A stretch of 50,030 nucleotides of DNA, from assembly GCA_015060925.1 (NCBI GenBank), contig SUXM01000019.1:1-50030 (forward strand), read 5' to 3'. Position 1 is the first letter of the stretch, and every line of letters begins with the position of its first letter. The notes under the pieces are model-generated. The model made no database searches. It was not told the origin of the DNA and was given only the letters and a program-made list of their open reading frames with translations. Source of the DNA: Parabacteroides distasonis. GTDB taxonomy: Bacteria > Bacteroidota > Bacteroidia > Bacteroidales > Tannerellaceae. Below, one piece after another: positions 33,156 through 43,122 of this stretch. Position numbers and translations under genes: made by a program.

Positions 33156-35020
33156 GTTACATTAATGACATACAAAAAATCAAGAATTTAACGATTTACG
33201 ATATAATTCAAGTATCGTATATTTATCTTCCAGATAAATATAAACAATGTGCTTTCGCTTATAAGGATAGTCAAGGACGAAGCCTTGAACATGGAACAGC
33301 CATTCTTGAAACAGAGGAACAATGTTGTGCCTATATGGTTGCTTACGGTTCAATGCATCATCACAAACTCATGAGAGCTTTGGATGAAAGTGAATTTCCA
33401 TATAATGCTTTATCAAATGGTATAGAAATATATGATTGGGGATGTGGCCAAGGTATTGGAACTTTAGCATTAATTGAAAAGTTACGTCAACATAACTTAT
33501 TGGAAAATTTACATAAGGTTACTTTGGAAGAACCCTCTAATGTTGCAAGAGCGCGTGCAGTATTACATGTACGCAAAGCTCTAAAAGATATAAATACAGA
33601 AATAGTTGATACACCTGAATATTTGCCATCTGATAATGAAGATAATAGTAATTCTATTACTGAAATTGATGTAAAACAGCCATGTGCCATTCATATTTTC
33701 TCCAACATTCTAGACATAGAGGCAGTAAGCTTAAAAGGTGTTTCAAAAATGATTACTTCATCCGGACAAAAACACATAGTTCTATGTATAGGTCCGGCTA
33801 ATTTAAATGAGAGTAGAATCTACTCTTTTAAGAATTATTTTATAAAAAATAAAGTTCATACATTTACTGATTTTCAAGACACAAACTTTGGACATCATCC
33901 TGATGGTAAAGTCTATGGATGTCTAATTAATAGTTTTACATATAACTTTAGTACAAAAGATTCTAAAGAAACAATGTTAATTTACAAAGCATTTCGAAAA
34001 GAAGATAAAAATGGCGAAGTCTTCTTCACACTCTACCTTCACAAAAAAGTAGAGGAGAATAAAATAAGTGTTGCTAGATACATGACTAACATCTTTAATT
34101 CTATCGACACTTGTGCTATCTACAATACAGTCTCAAAAATAATGGGTAATGAAGATGAGAAAACTTTTAAAATACCGTTAGAAATAAATGGAGAGATTGA
34201 ATTCACAGATTCTCAAGAGACAAACTTTGGCCATCATATAGATGGAAAAGGCTATGAATGCCTTATAAAAAATTTCACATATAACCATACTTTATTAATT
34301 TACAAAGCATTTCGAAAGGAAGATAAATATGGCAATGTATTCTTCACACTCTACCTTCGCAAAAAGGCAGAAGGAAATATCATAAGTGTAGCTAGGTACA
34401 TGACTAATGTCTTTGATTCTGCCGAGACTGGTGTTATTTACGATACTATCTCTGAAATAATGGGTAATGAAAACGAAAAAACATTTGAAATACCATTAGA
34501 AGTAAATGGTGAGGTAGAATTTTCCGATTCTCAAGATTGTCTCATTAGAAGTCTTACATATAGCCTTGCTACAAAAGATTTAAAAAAAACATTATTGATT
34601 TACAAAGCATTTCGGAAGGAAGATAAATATGGCAATGTATTCTTCACACTCCACCTTCGTAAAAAGACAAAAGGAAATACATTAAGTGTTGCAAGGTACA
34701 AAACTAATATCTTTGATTCAACCAATACAGGAGCATTATACGATGCTATAGCTGAGGTAATGGGTAAAGAAGAGGAAATGACTTTTGACGAACCGTTCGA
34801 AGTGGACGGTGAGGTAGCTAAGGTTGCCGTACCTAAACACTATTACTTCAGTACCAATGAAAAAGGTAAGGTGGTAATAGATAAAGACCGTATTGTCCAA
34901 TTCATACGCGTAGTAACGCTGGATGAGGATAGTATTGAAAATCAGAGAATGTCTTATCTAGATAGAGTACCTGAAGAGGCTTGGATTGAAGAAGATGATG
35001 AGGAGGAAGAAGACGATTAA
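33152..35020 (+). CDS. Methyltransferase-like protein with three tandem ~106-residue repeats
   Basis: A 622-residue protein. The N-terminal ~230 residues look like a class I SAM methyltransferase: YDWGCGQGIGTLALIEKL at about 94-111 (motif I), an acidic end to the next strand (TLEEPS), and IHIFSNILDIEAV (motif IV region). Three repeats follow (residues about 240-352, 353-458 and 459-560), each containing LIYKAFRKEDK, FFTLYLRKK, ISVARYMTNIF and IPLEVNGEVEF. The tail ends in a run of acidic residues (EEDDEEEEDD). I do not recognise the repeat domain. I use the ATG at 33152, which overlaps the DUF1848 stop as ATGA; a TTG 24 bases earlier is unlikely. The DnaB-like gene follows after 69 bases. Confidence 0.75.
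   Translation: MSYINDIQKIKNLTIYDIIQVSYIYLPDKYKQCAFAYKDSQGRSLEHGTAILETEEQCCAYMVAYGSMHHHKLMRALDESEFPYNALSNGIEIYDWGCGQGIGTLALIEKLRQHNLLENLHKVTLEEPSNVARARAVLHVRKALKDINTEIVDTPEYLPSDNEDNSNSITEIDVKQPCAIHIFSNILDIEAVSLKGVSKMITSSGQKHIVLCIGPANLNESRIYSFKNYFIKNKVHTFTDFQDTNFGHHPDGKVYGCLINSFTYNFSTKDSKETMLIYKAFRKEDKNGEVFFTLYLHKKVEENKISVARYMTNIFNSIDTCAIYNTVSKIMGNEDEKTFKIPLEINGEIEFTDSQETNFGHHIDGKGYECLIKNFTYNHTLLIYKAFRKEDKYGNVFFTLYLRKKAEGNIISVARYMTNVFDSAETGVIYDTISEIMGNENEKTFEIPLEVNGEVEFSDSQDCLIRSLTYSLATKDLKKTLLIYKAFRKEDKYGNVFFTLHLRKKTKGNTLSVARYKTNIFDSTNTGALYDAIAEVMGKEEEMTFDEPFEVDGEVAKVAVPKHYYFSTNEKGKVVIDKDRIVQFIRVVTLDEDSIENQRMSYLDRVPEEAWIEEDDEEEEDD
33869..34830 (+). repeat. Three in-frame tandem repeats inside the methyltransferase-like gene
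   Basis: Units at about 33869-34207, 34208-34525 and 34526-34830. The core starting ATTTACAAAGCATTTCG appears at 33980, 34298 and 34598 (318 and 300 bases apart, both multiples of three). Units 2 and 3 are most alike around the core, and unit 3 lacks the NFGHH segment. Similarity at DNA level implies fairly recent duplication. Confidence 0.8.
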
Positions 35021-35089
35021 TTTCATCTTTTTTAATGAAAAAACACTACTGTATATAATATATAGCTATACTTCTTTAATATTTGAAAT

Positions 35090-36052
35090 ATGCAAACACT
35101 ACAAATAAAGGATTCTTCTATCCATGACAAAAACATGAAAACAATAGATTCTATCATCAAAGAATTTAGTGATAGCTTCAATATTATCACTACCGGGTTT
35201 AGACAGATTGATACACAAAAAAGGGGATGGCATTCGGGTGAACTTTGTATAATTGGTGGACGTCCACGAATGGGTAAGACTGCCTTTATTCTAAGTGTGA
35301 TCAAAAATCTTTTAAAAGAGGATTTCCCTATTGCTCTGTTTACAGCTACTGACACGATTCATATCCAGTTTTTATCTCGAATCGTTTCATGTTTATCCAA
35401 TAAGAGGCCTACAATTGTCGTAGCAGAAAACCTAAAACTGCTAAAAGAGAACCCTTTGGATAACTTGCCCTTATATCTACATTGTAAGCAAAATATGAAT
35501 TTAGCATATATCCGTAGCAATGCAGAGATATTGGTACATAAATACAACGTAAAATGTATATTTATAGAGACTATTCAATCGATATTTCATGCAGAAGAAA
35601 TAGATAATCCAAGTATAAATAAAGAATTAATCTGTATAGAATTAAAAAAGATAGCTCAAGAATTGCACGTTCCTTTTATCCTCACATCTGATTTAAGCGA
35701 AACCCTCGAACAGCGAAAAGGATTAAAAGGGAAGCAACCTAAGATAACCGATTTAGTATATGCTGATTCCATTACGAATATAGCCGATTCCATCTTCCTA
35801 TTATTTAATCCAACCTATTACAAAAGAAGAATTTGTCGTCCGATGGAAGAGGATGAACCTCTTGATACATTTTATGTAAACATCGCTCAAAACAAATATG
35901 ATTCAACAGGAATAGTAAGTCTTACTTTTAATCCGAACAATGGTTTGGTTGAAGATGAAACTAATTACACGATTTCTCCCTCAGATGCAAAGAATCTACA
36001 AACGTTTATGGACAATTTTGATCTGATTTATGAAGGGGATTCTCCTTTCTAA
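35090..36052 (+). CDS. DnaB-like RecA-fold ATPase, single domain
   Basis: A 320-residue protein matching only the C-terminal helicase domain of DnaB. ITTGFRQIDTQKRGWHSGEL leads to the Walker A GGRPRMGKT at 56-64, then a VKCIFIETIQSIF strand where DnaB has IDYLQ, so the Walker B acid is shifted or replaced by Glu. HVPFILTSDLSETLEQRKG and ITDLVYADSITNIADSIFLL follow DnaB's motif 3/4 region, and AQNKYDSTGIVSLTFNPNNG the end. The N-terminal primase-binding domain is absent, so it is unlikely to be the replicative helicase. It is probably the third gene of the DUF1848 operon. It may move or remodel DNA for the methyltransferase-like protein; that is inference. Confidence 0.85.
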   Translation: MQTLQIKDSSIHDKNMKTIDSIIKEFSDSFNIITTGFRQIDTQKRGWHSGELCIIGGRPRMGKTAFILSVIKNLLKEDFPIALFTATDTIHIQFLSRIVSCLSNKRPTIVVAENLKLLKENPLDNLPLYLHCKQNMNLAYIRSNAEILVHKYNVKCIFIETIQSIFHAEEIDNPSINKELICIELKKIAQELHVPFILTSDLSETLEQRKGLKGKQPKITDLVYADSITNIADSIFLLFNPTYYKRRICRPMEEDEPLDTFYVNIAQNKYDSTGIVSLTFNPNNGLVEDETNYTISPSDAKNLQTFMDNFDLIYEGDSPF

Positions 36053-36128
36053 TCAATACTAAAAGGGATCAAATCACGACTTTTTGGGAGATTATCTGTT
36101 ATCCAAGACTTTGAATTTGATAAGGAGT

Positions 36129-36177
36129 TAAGTAAAAAAAGCGAATGTTCCTCAATCGAAAACATTCGCTTTTTACT
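36129..36177. terminator. Bidirectional terminator after the DnaB-like gene
   Basis: Long stem: AGCGAATGTT (36140-36149) pairs with AACATTCGCT (36161-36170), extended by A-run/T-run and AAGT/ACTT on the outside with two bulged As, 11-base loop. It serves both the DUF1848 operon and the convergent DUF5686 gene. Confidence 0.85.
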
Positions 36178-36200
36178 TATGTAGTCATACAATTAAATAC

Positions 36201-38762
36201 TTAGAAGGACATACGCATCATGAAACGGATACCACGGGTTTGGATTCCCGGATTGTCTTTGTAGTTCAAACGCCATACATAGTCCAAACGTAGGAACTTG
36301 AAGATGTTTTCGATACCGACACTGGCTTCCATATAAGGCACTTTACCCATTACATGGGATCCCTGTGGGAAAAGGTACAATCCCTCTTTATCTCCCTCCT
36401 TGAATGGGTTGTTCTTATCTGTCAAGTGTCCCCATAAACCACGGAAACAGAATACCTCTCTCCACTTCAACTTCTTGACAAGTGGGATACGGTTCAAGAG
36501 GTTACCATTCATATAATAGGTCAAATCCCATGAAGCATACTCGTCATTAATAAATTCCATTGCGTTCATATTGGTATAAGACTCCGGCTGAATGGTATAT
36601 GAAAGGTTAGCATTCGGCAATACCAATAAAGGATAAGGAACCTTATTCCATACCTTTCCGGCTTTTGTAATCAAGTCGATATAACCAAATGCGGAGAACC
36701 AGAAGCGTTTCTGGATACCAATGTCTGTACGATGGTAGTCATAATCAGACCCCAAGAATCCTTTTTTCGCCATCACATGGTTCACGTTGAAAATCAACGC
36801 ATCAAAAGTAATCGGATAACGGATGTTACGTGTCTGATAAAACTTCTCGTCTTTTGCATAACGGAACTTTAATTCCAACTGCGACATATCATAACTCTTG
36901 ATCGGGGTAATCGAACCATCCTGTCCGACCCTATCAAAAGCCGCATACTCGGTCGAATATTCGCGGCGGTTACGGAGCACCGCTCCATACGCCAAACCGT
37001 TATAATGTTCGTGGTAGTAAGTCAACTCAGCCTGGCGCAAGTAGGTCGCACGTGTATCCTTCATACGTTTCCATGCCAAGAACATATTATCCTTGCTGGC
37101 ATACATATACTGTTGTCCCAACTGGTTGATATCATACATATATTCCAAACGGATTGAGTTCAATGGAAACTCTTTACGATACTCTTTACGGTCATTGAAA
37201 GAGTACTCGATCAATGCATCATACTTCAACTTTCGGTCTTTCGTCCCGTATGCCACATATCCGTCCATAAACAGGTTCTTGCTGAAAGCTGTAGTAGTCG
37301 TTCCCCCTACACGGAAACGGGCACCTTCAATGGCATTACCGCTGACTGTCGTATTCATCGGCCCGAACTCAAACTTACTCTTCAACGGATCCTTATTGGT
37401 TGGGATATAACCGGAAACCAAGATAGACACCACCTTTTCGGTAATGTAGAAGACCGGAACAGACCGGAACTTTGCCATCAACTGTTCAACCGTATTCGGA
37501 TTCTTTTTGATACCCTCTTTCGGTCGGTTGTTCTTCCAAAATTCTTCATTCTGGGAATAGGCCTCCTTTACGGTAATCACTGGGGCACTCTCCGCAAACA
37601 CTTGATACTGTTCCTCATCCGGTTTGTCAAACTGATGGTTACTATAGATACACAGACGGCGGGAATACATCCCTTTCGCCTTTTCGCTCAATTTAAAATT
37701 CACATGAATATCATCCTTGGTAATGATACGCGTACTATCCGGAGTACGATCAAACATCTGTTCGATGGTCATACCGGAAACAAAGTTCAAGTTGATGTCT
37801 TTAGGAACATTCAAGACCGCTTTTTGGACAAAGAAAGTAGAGTCAAGTGTCACATACAAATGGCCGGTAAACCCAAAGGTCTCCGAGTTGAACGGCACAA
37901 AACCTAAATCTACACATTTTTTACCTGCCACATCCAACGTATCCAACAGGTAATACTTATAATAATGAGGTCCCATTGTGGAGAGCGGGCTGACAAAACG
38001 CTGCAAGAACAGAGGAATATCATTCTGGAAAATATCCACCTCCTTAAACACCTCATTCAACAGCTGCTCGATACCGTCACGCGAAAAGATCTCATCCACA
38101 CCTGACGACTTTGTACCTTTGACCAAACGCTTTTCCGACTTCGGATCTTTCCGGTAGTAGATAGTCTCCACCTTCTCCTTTTCTGAAAGCGGGAGAATCT
38201 TCTTTCCGGTCTCCAATGTATCGATATAGTCATTCATGAAATCAAACTTACCCGGCTTTTCCCCCTCTTTCCTTTTCTTGGGTTCGTAATCATTCATGGC
38301 AAAGACCATCTTCTCATATTGGTCGTATTGGAAGTAATCATGGTTACGAGGATCATTGCTTTCACGCAAAGCAATTACCTGCTTGACCAAACGGACAGCC
38401 GGATTTTCTTTCTTGTATTTTTCCTTTTTCGGCTTGACAACGACCTCATTCAATGCGATACCGTTGGGAGCCAACTTCACGTCTAACTTGTTTATCCTAC
38501 CTGTCTTGATTGTGATCTCCTTTGTGTCATATCCCAAATAGGACACCTGTATGATATTAGCCTTGGAAGGAGTAGAAAAATTGAAATTTCCATCTCCATC
38601 AGTAGCCGTACCAATCGTCGTTCCTTTGAATATGATTGAAACATAAGGTAATCCTTCTCCGGTAATTGAGTCAGTGACAATCCCTCTGATTGTCGTATTC
38701 TGCCCGTTTGCCACCCAAATTGTCAACAAAAAGGACAGCAAAAAAACAATCTTTTTCCCCAT
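36201..38762 (-). CDS. DUF5686 outer-membrane protein with carboxypeptidase-like domain
   Basis: An 853-residue exported protein. A signal peptide (IVFLLSFLLTIWVANGQ) is followed by a CarboxypepD_reg-like beta sandwich (about 25-110: TTIRGIVTDSITGEGLPYVS, GTTIGTATDGDGNF, LAPNGIALNEVVVKPKK). The rest matches DUF5686, ending in amphipathic strands typical of an outer-membrane barrel and a terminal aromatic (FMMRMSF). The family is widespread in Bacteroidetes and of unknown function. It is a single gene with a consensus -7 box upstream, divergent from the thiamine operon. Confidence 0.9.
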   Translation of the reverse strand: MGKKIVFLLSFLLTIWVANGQNTTIRGIVTDSITGEGLPYVSIIFKGTTIGTATDGDGNFNFSTPSKANIIQVSYLGYDTKEITIKTGRINKLDVKLAPNGIALNEVVVKPKKEKYKKENPAVRLVKQVIALRESNDPRNHDYFQYDQYEKMVFAMNDYEPKKRKEGEKPGKFDFMNDYIDTLETGKKILPLSEKEKVETIYYRKDPKSEKRLVKGTKSSGVDEIFSRDGIEQLLNEVFKEVDIFQNDIPLFLQRFVSPLSTMGPHYYKYYLLDTLDVAGKKCVDLGFVPFNSETFGFTGHLYVTLDSTFFVQKAVLNVPKDINLNFVSGMTIEQMFDRTPDSTRIITKDDIHVNFKLSEKAKGMYSRRLCIYSNHQFDKPDEEQYQVFAESAPVITVKEAYSQNEEFWKNNRPKEGIKKNPNTVEQLMAKFRSVPVFYITEKVVSILVSGYIPTNKDPLKSKFEFGPMNTTVSGNAIEGARFRVGGTTTTAFSKNLFMDGYVAYGTKDRKLKYDALIEYSFNDRKEYRKEFPLNSIRLEYMYDINQLGQQYMYASKDNMFLAWKRMKDTRATYLRQAELTYYHEHYNGLAYGAVLRNRREYSTEYAAFDRVGQDGSITPIKSYDMSQLELKFRYAKDEKFYQTRNIRYPITFDALIFNVNHVMAKKGFLGSDYDYHRTDIGIQKRFWFSAFGYIDLITKAGKVWNKVPYPLLVLPNANLSYTIQPESYTNMNAMEFINDEYASWDLTYYMNGNLLNRIPLVKKLKWREVFCFRGLWGHLTDKNNPFKEGDKEGLYLFPQGSHVMGKVPYMEASVGIENIFKFLRLDYVWRLNYKDNPGIQTRGIRFMMRMSF

Positions 38763-38813
38763 TACAAATCTTTATAACCTAATAATTGCCTTACTTCTTA
38801 ATAATTAAAGGTG

Positions 38814-38821
38814 CAAAGGTA
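38814..38821 (-). promoter_or_regulatory. -7 box for the DUF5686 gene
   Basis: Minus-strand TACCTTTG, a perfect box, 52 bases upstream of the ATG at 38762. Confidence 0.55.
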
Positions 38822-38951
38822 ACACAGTTTCTCCTTATAAAATGTTCCAAAATGCACACATACTATTCCTATTGACAACATTTAAGATATTCAACCCCTA
38901 TCTCCCCTTATTTTTTATATAATTTTCACTCTTAGACGACCTATTTTCAAG

Positions 38952-38981
38952 TTGTTTAATCTAATCTTTATTATATCTTTG
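38952..38981 (+). promoter_or_regulatory. Promoter of the thiamine operon
   Basis: TTG (38952-38954), 19 bases, TATCTTTG (38974-38981): a canonical Bacteroidetes promoter. Transcription would begin near 38988, right at the start of the riboswitch. Confidence 0.75.
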
Positions 38982-38985
38982 TTGC

Positions 38986-39066
38986 CGAAAGGGGTGCCAT
39001 ACTAACAAACAGGGCTGAGATTATACCCTATGAACCTGATGCGGGTAATGCCGCCGTAGGAATAGT
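38986..39066 (+). ncRNA. TPP riboswitch (THI element)
   Basis: All conserved THI-box parts are visible: GGGGTGCC, GGGCTGAGA, ACCC, GAACCTGATGCGGGTAATGCC and CGTAGGAA. The aptamer ends about 35 bases before the thiD start. A C-rich run (ATACCCCC, 39079-39086) downstream could pair with the GGGG of the aptamer, and since no terminator hairpin follows, control is probably at translation initiation. Confidence 0.95.
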
Positions 39067-39100
39067 ACAAATCGAGCTATACCCCCTTTTCTATGTAAAA

Positions 39101-39940
39101 ATGAGAACACACTACAATCTTCGCTACCCGATAGCACTTACAATCGCAGGGTCAGACAGCGGCGGAGGAGCCGGCATACAGGCTGACCTAAAAACATTCT
39201 CCTCATTAGGGGTCTATGGTGCATCTGCCATTACAGCCGTTACGGCACAAAACACATTGGGCGTGGAAAATATCCAGGCAATCTCTCCGGAAATAGTAGA
39301 AAGCCAAATTGATGCCGTCATGCAAGACTTCCAGGTCGATGCGGTGAAGATCGGCATGCTATTCCTCCCGGAAACAGTCCGGGTAGTGGCTCAAGCCATC
39401 AAACACTTCTCCCCTTCGCACGTCATACTTGATCCGGTCATGATCTCGACCAGTGGCAGCAAACTGATTGAAGATGAGACCATCGAAGTATTAGTTTCCG
39501 AACTATTCCACTGTGTCCATCTTATCACTCCCAACACCGACGAGGCGACTTTCCTTACCGGGATCCCTATCCGAGATGAAGAGGACATGGGAATGGCTGC
39601 CGAGAGACTGTTAGCAATGGGATGCCCAGCTGTCTTGATGAAAGGAGGACACCTGCAAGATGAAACGATAACGGACACCTTATACATAAAAGGAGTCGAA
39701 CCGCTCCGTTTAACCGCACCTGCCATCGACACTATCAACACGCATGGGACAGGCTGTACCCTCTCCTCTACCATTACCGCCTATTTGGCTTTGGGATATA
39801 CATTGCCTGAAGCGGTCAAATCTGCCAAGATCTATATCACAAAGGCACTCCAAGCCGGTGCGGATGTACAGGTCGGACATGGGAATGGCTCGTTGAACCA
39901 TTTCTTTAATCCACAGCCGTTAGTAAAAATCAAACGATGA
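39101..39940 (+). CDS. thiD: Hydroxymethylpyrimidine/phosphomethylpyrimidine kinase ThiD
   Basis: A 279-residue ribokinase-fold enzyme that phosphorylates HMP and HMP-P to HMP-PP for thiamine synthesis. Motifs: IAGSDSGGGAGIQADLKTF near the start, VKIGML at about 89-94, VILDPVM, TPNTDEA and the anion-hole/catalytic NTHGTGCTLSS near 223-233. It is the first gene after the TPP riboswitch and overlaps tenI by four bases (ATGA). Length and motifs are normal. Confidence 0.95.
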   Translation: MRTHYNLRYPIALTIAGSDSGGGAGIQADLKTFSSLGVYGASAITAVTAQNTLGVENIQAISPEIVESQIDAVMQDFQVDAVKIGMLFLPETVRVVAQAIKHFSPSHVILDPVMISTSGSKLIEDETIEVLVSELFHCVHLITPNTDEATFLTGIPIRDEEDMGMAAERLLAMGCPAVLMKGGHLQDETITDTLYIKGVEPLRLTAPAIDTINTHGTGCTLSSTITAYLALGYTLPEAVKSAKIYITKALQAGADVQVGHGNGSLNHFFNPQPLVKIKR

Positions 39941-40548
39941 AACAGCTTATCCTACTCACCTTCCCTCGGTTCTTTTCAGAAGAATCCCATATCATCACCC
40001 GTCTTTTCAAAGAGGGATTACAACGGTTGCACCTACGCAAGCCGGAAAGTACGGAAAGTGAAATCAGAGGATTGCTGGAAGAGATACCGACCCTCTTTCA
40101 TCCGCAGATAGTCCTCCACGACCATCTTGAATTGGCTGCCATTTATCAATTAGGTGGGGTTCACCTCAACCGGCGCAACCCATCTACACCGGAAGGGTTC
40201 AAAGGGACAGTCAGCCGTTCATGCCACTCCTTCGAGGAGCTTGTCCGGTTCAGTGACTTGGATTACCTCTTCCTCAGCCCCATCTTCACCAGCATCTCCA
40301 AAGAGGGATATGGGAACGGATTCACCATGGATCAACTTCGGGAGGCTTCTGATAAAGGGATCATCCATGAGAAAGTTATCGCCTTGGGAGGCATCGACCT
40401 CTCGACCCTGCCCTTACTCCATTCCCTTCCGTTCGGAGGGGTTGCCGTATTAGGAGCAGTATGGGGGAAAGAACCCTCCACACAAACATTCGAATCCATC
40501 ATTACAAACTATAAAAAGATACAAACATGGATACAAACAACTATATAA
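39937..40548 (+). CDS. tenI: TenI/ThiE-like protein
   Basis: A 203-residue TIM-barrel protein of the thiamine-phosphate-synthase family. GLQRLHLRKP, the substrate-phosphate GGVHLNRRN, YLFLSPIFTSISKEGYG and ALGGIDL are seen. It lacks several ThiE residues (the QLR.K motif is altered to RLHLRKP and the LND strand to VLHDH), so it fits TenI, the thiazole tautomerase, or a helper rather than the synthase. A full ThiE follows immediately, overlapping by 22 bases. The tautomerase acts on thiazole made by ThiG, but no thiG is in this operon. Confidence 0.8.
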   Translation: MKQLILLTFPRFFSEESHIITRLFKEGLQRLHLRKPESTESEIRGLLEEIPTLFHPQIVLHDHLELAAIYQLGGVHLNRRNPSTPEGFKGTVSRSCHSFEELVRFSDLDYLFLSPIFTSISKEGYGNGFTMDQLREASDKGIIHEKVIALGGIDLSTLPLLHSLPFGGVAVLGAVWGKEPSTQTFESIITNYKKIQTWIQTTI

Positions 40549-41231
40549 ACCGGTTTATCGATCCTACCGGATATGCCAACTTCAAAGGGAGCAGTCGCCT
40601 GATGTTCATCACCCACCGGACGGAACGATATACGGAACTGCAACAGATCCAAATGGTCATGGAAGGGGGTTGCGACTGGGTACAGCTCCGCATGAAAGAG
40701 CGATTGGAAATAGAGACAGCCCGGAAGGCAGCAGCCATGACTGCTTCCCGTTGCGTTTGTTGCCTCAACGACCATGTAGAGATGGCTTTGGAGGCCGGTA
40801 TCGACTGCGTACATGTAGGGAAAAAGGATATACCTGTCGCTGAAGCGTGGCAAATCATCAAAGAGAAAGGACGGGCAAACCGTTTCCTTATCGGGGCTAC
40901 TGCCAATACTTTTGAGGATATTGTGCAGGCAGAACGCCAAGGGGCAAGTTACATCGGCTTAGGACCTTACCGTTTCACCTACACCAAAAAGAATCTTAGT
41001 CCTGTCTTAGGATTAGAAGGAATCCAAAAAATAGTGGCTCAGTGTAAAGAAGCTGGGATTCAAATTCCTATCTTTGCCATCGGTGGGATTCTGTTTGAAG
41101 ACATTGCCGCCCTCATGCAAACCGGCATCACCGGCATTGCTGTTTCAGGCGCACTACTCCAAGCTACCGACCCGGTGCAAGAGACCAAACGTTTCATCCA
41201 AGAAATTCAAAAATTCAAACAACATATCTAA
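40527..41231 (+). CDS. thiE: Thiamine-phosphate synthase ThiE
   Basis: A 234-residue TIM-barrel enzyme that joins HMP-PP and thiazole phosphate to thiamine phosphate. It has the expected motifs: WVQLRMKE at about 50-57 (QLR-K), CLNDHVEMALEAGIDCVHVGK, IGATANT, YIGLGPYRFTYTKK and IFAIGGI. An N-terminal extension of about 25 residues precedes the domain. It overlaps tenI by 22 bases, so translation is coupled. ThiC follows after six bases. Confidence 0.9.
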   Translation: MDTNNYINRFIDPTGYANFKGSSRLMFITHRTERYTELQQIQMVMEGGCDWVQLRMKERLEIETARKAAAMTASRCVCCLNDHVEMALEAGIDCVHVGKKDIPVAEAWQIIKEKGRANRFLIGATANTFEDIVQAERQGASYIGLGPYRFTYTKKNLSPVLGLEGIQKIVAQCKEAGIQIPIFAIGGILFEDIAALMQTGITGIAVSGALLQATDPVQETKRFIQEIQKFKQHI

Positions 41232-42944
<1,713 letters not shown>

Positions 42945-42952
42945 AACAAAAA

Positions 42953-43008
42953 ATTACCTCCGATGTAAATGTAAATGCATCGGAGGTAATCCCCACTTTC
43001 CTCGGAGA
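42953..43008. repeat. Phased repeat, copy D
   Basis: CCTCCGA (42957), TCGGAGG (42980) and TCGGAGA (43002), 23 and 22 bp apart. The first two lie in a perfect 13-bp inverted repeat (42953-42965 and 42978-42990) with a 12-base loop. It sits between the thiC stop and the convergent CoiA-like gene and might act as a transcription stop, but has no T tract. Confidence 0.7.
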
Positions 43009-43050
43009 TAATTTTACCCCACTCCTATTCTTTTTTCATAATCCTCAATA

Positions 43051-43082
43051 GTAGAAATTAAATTAGTCTTATAGGTTCTATC
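43051..43082. repeat. 32-bp direct repeat, left copy
   Basis: Thirty of 32 bases match 45088-45119 (GTAGAAATTA..TTAGTCTTATAG..TCTATC). TTATAGG here pairs with CCTATAA at 43085-43091, a hairpin also present in the right copy. The two copies bracket the CoiA-like gene and its neighbours. Confidence 0.7.
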
Positions 43083-43122
43083 ATCCTATAATGATAGTAA
43101 ATGTATAAATCATTATTAAATA

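Noticed and set aside
35090..36052. Replicative helicase DnaB
   Set aside because: Lacks the N-terminal primase-binding domain and has an altered Walker B, and sits in an accessory operon; called DnaB-like instead.
40433..40439. TCGGAGG inside the tenI gene as another phased-repeat copy
   Set aside because: A single core in coding sequence with no neighbours at 21-24 bp; chance match.
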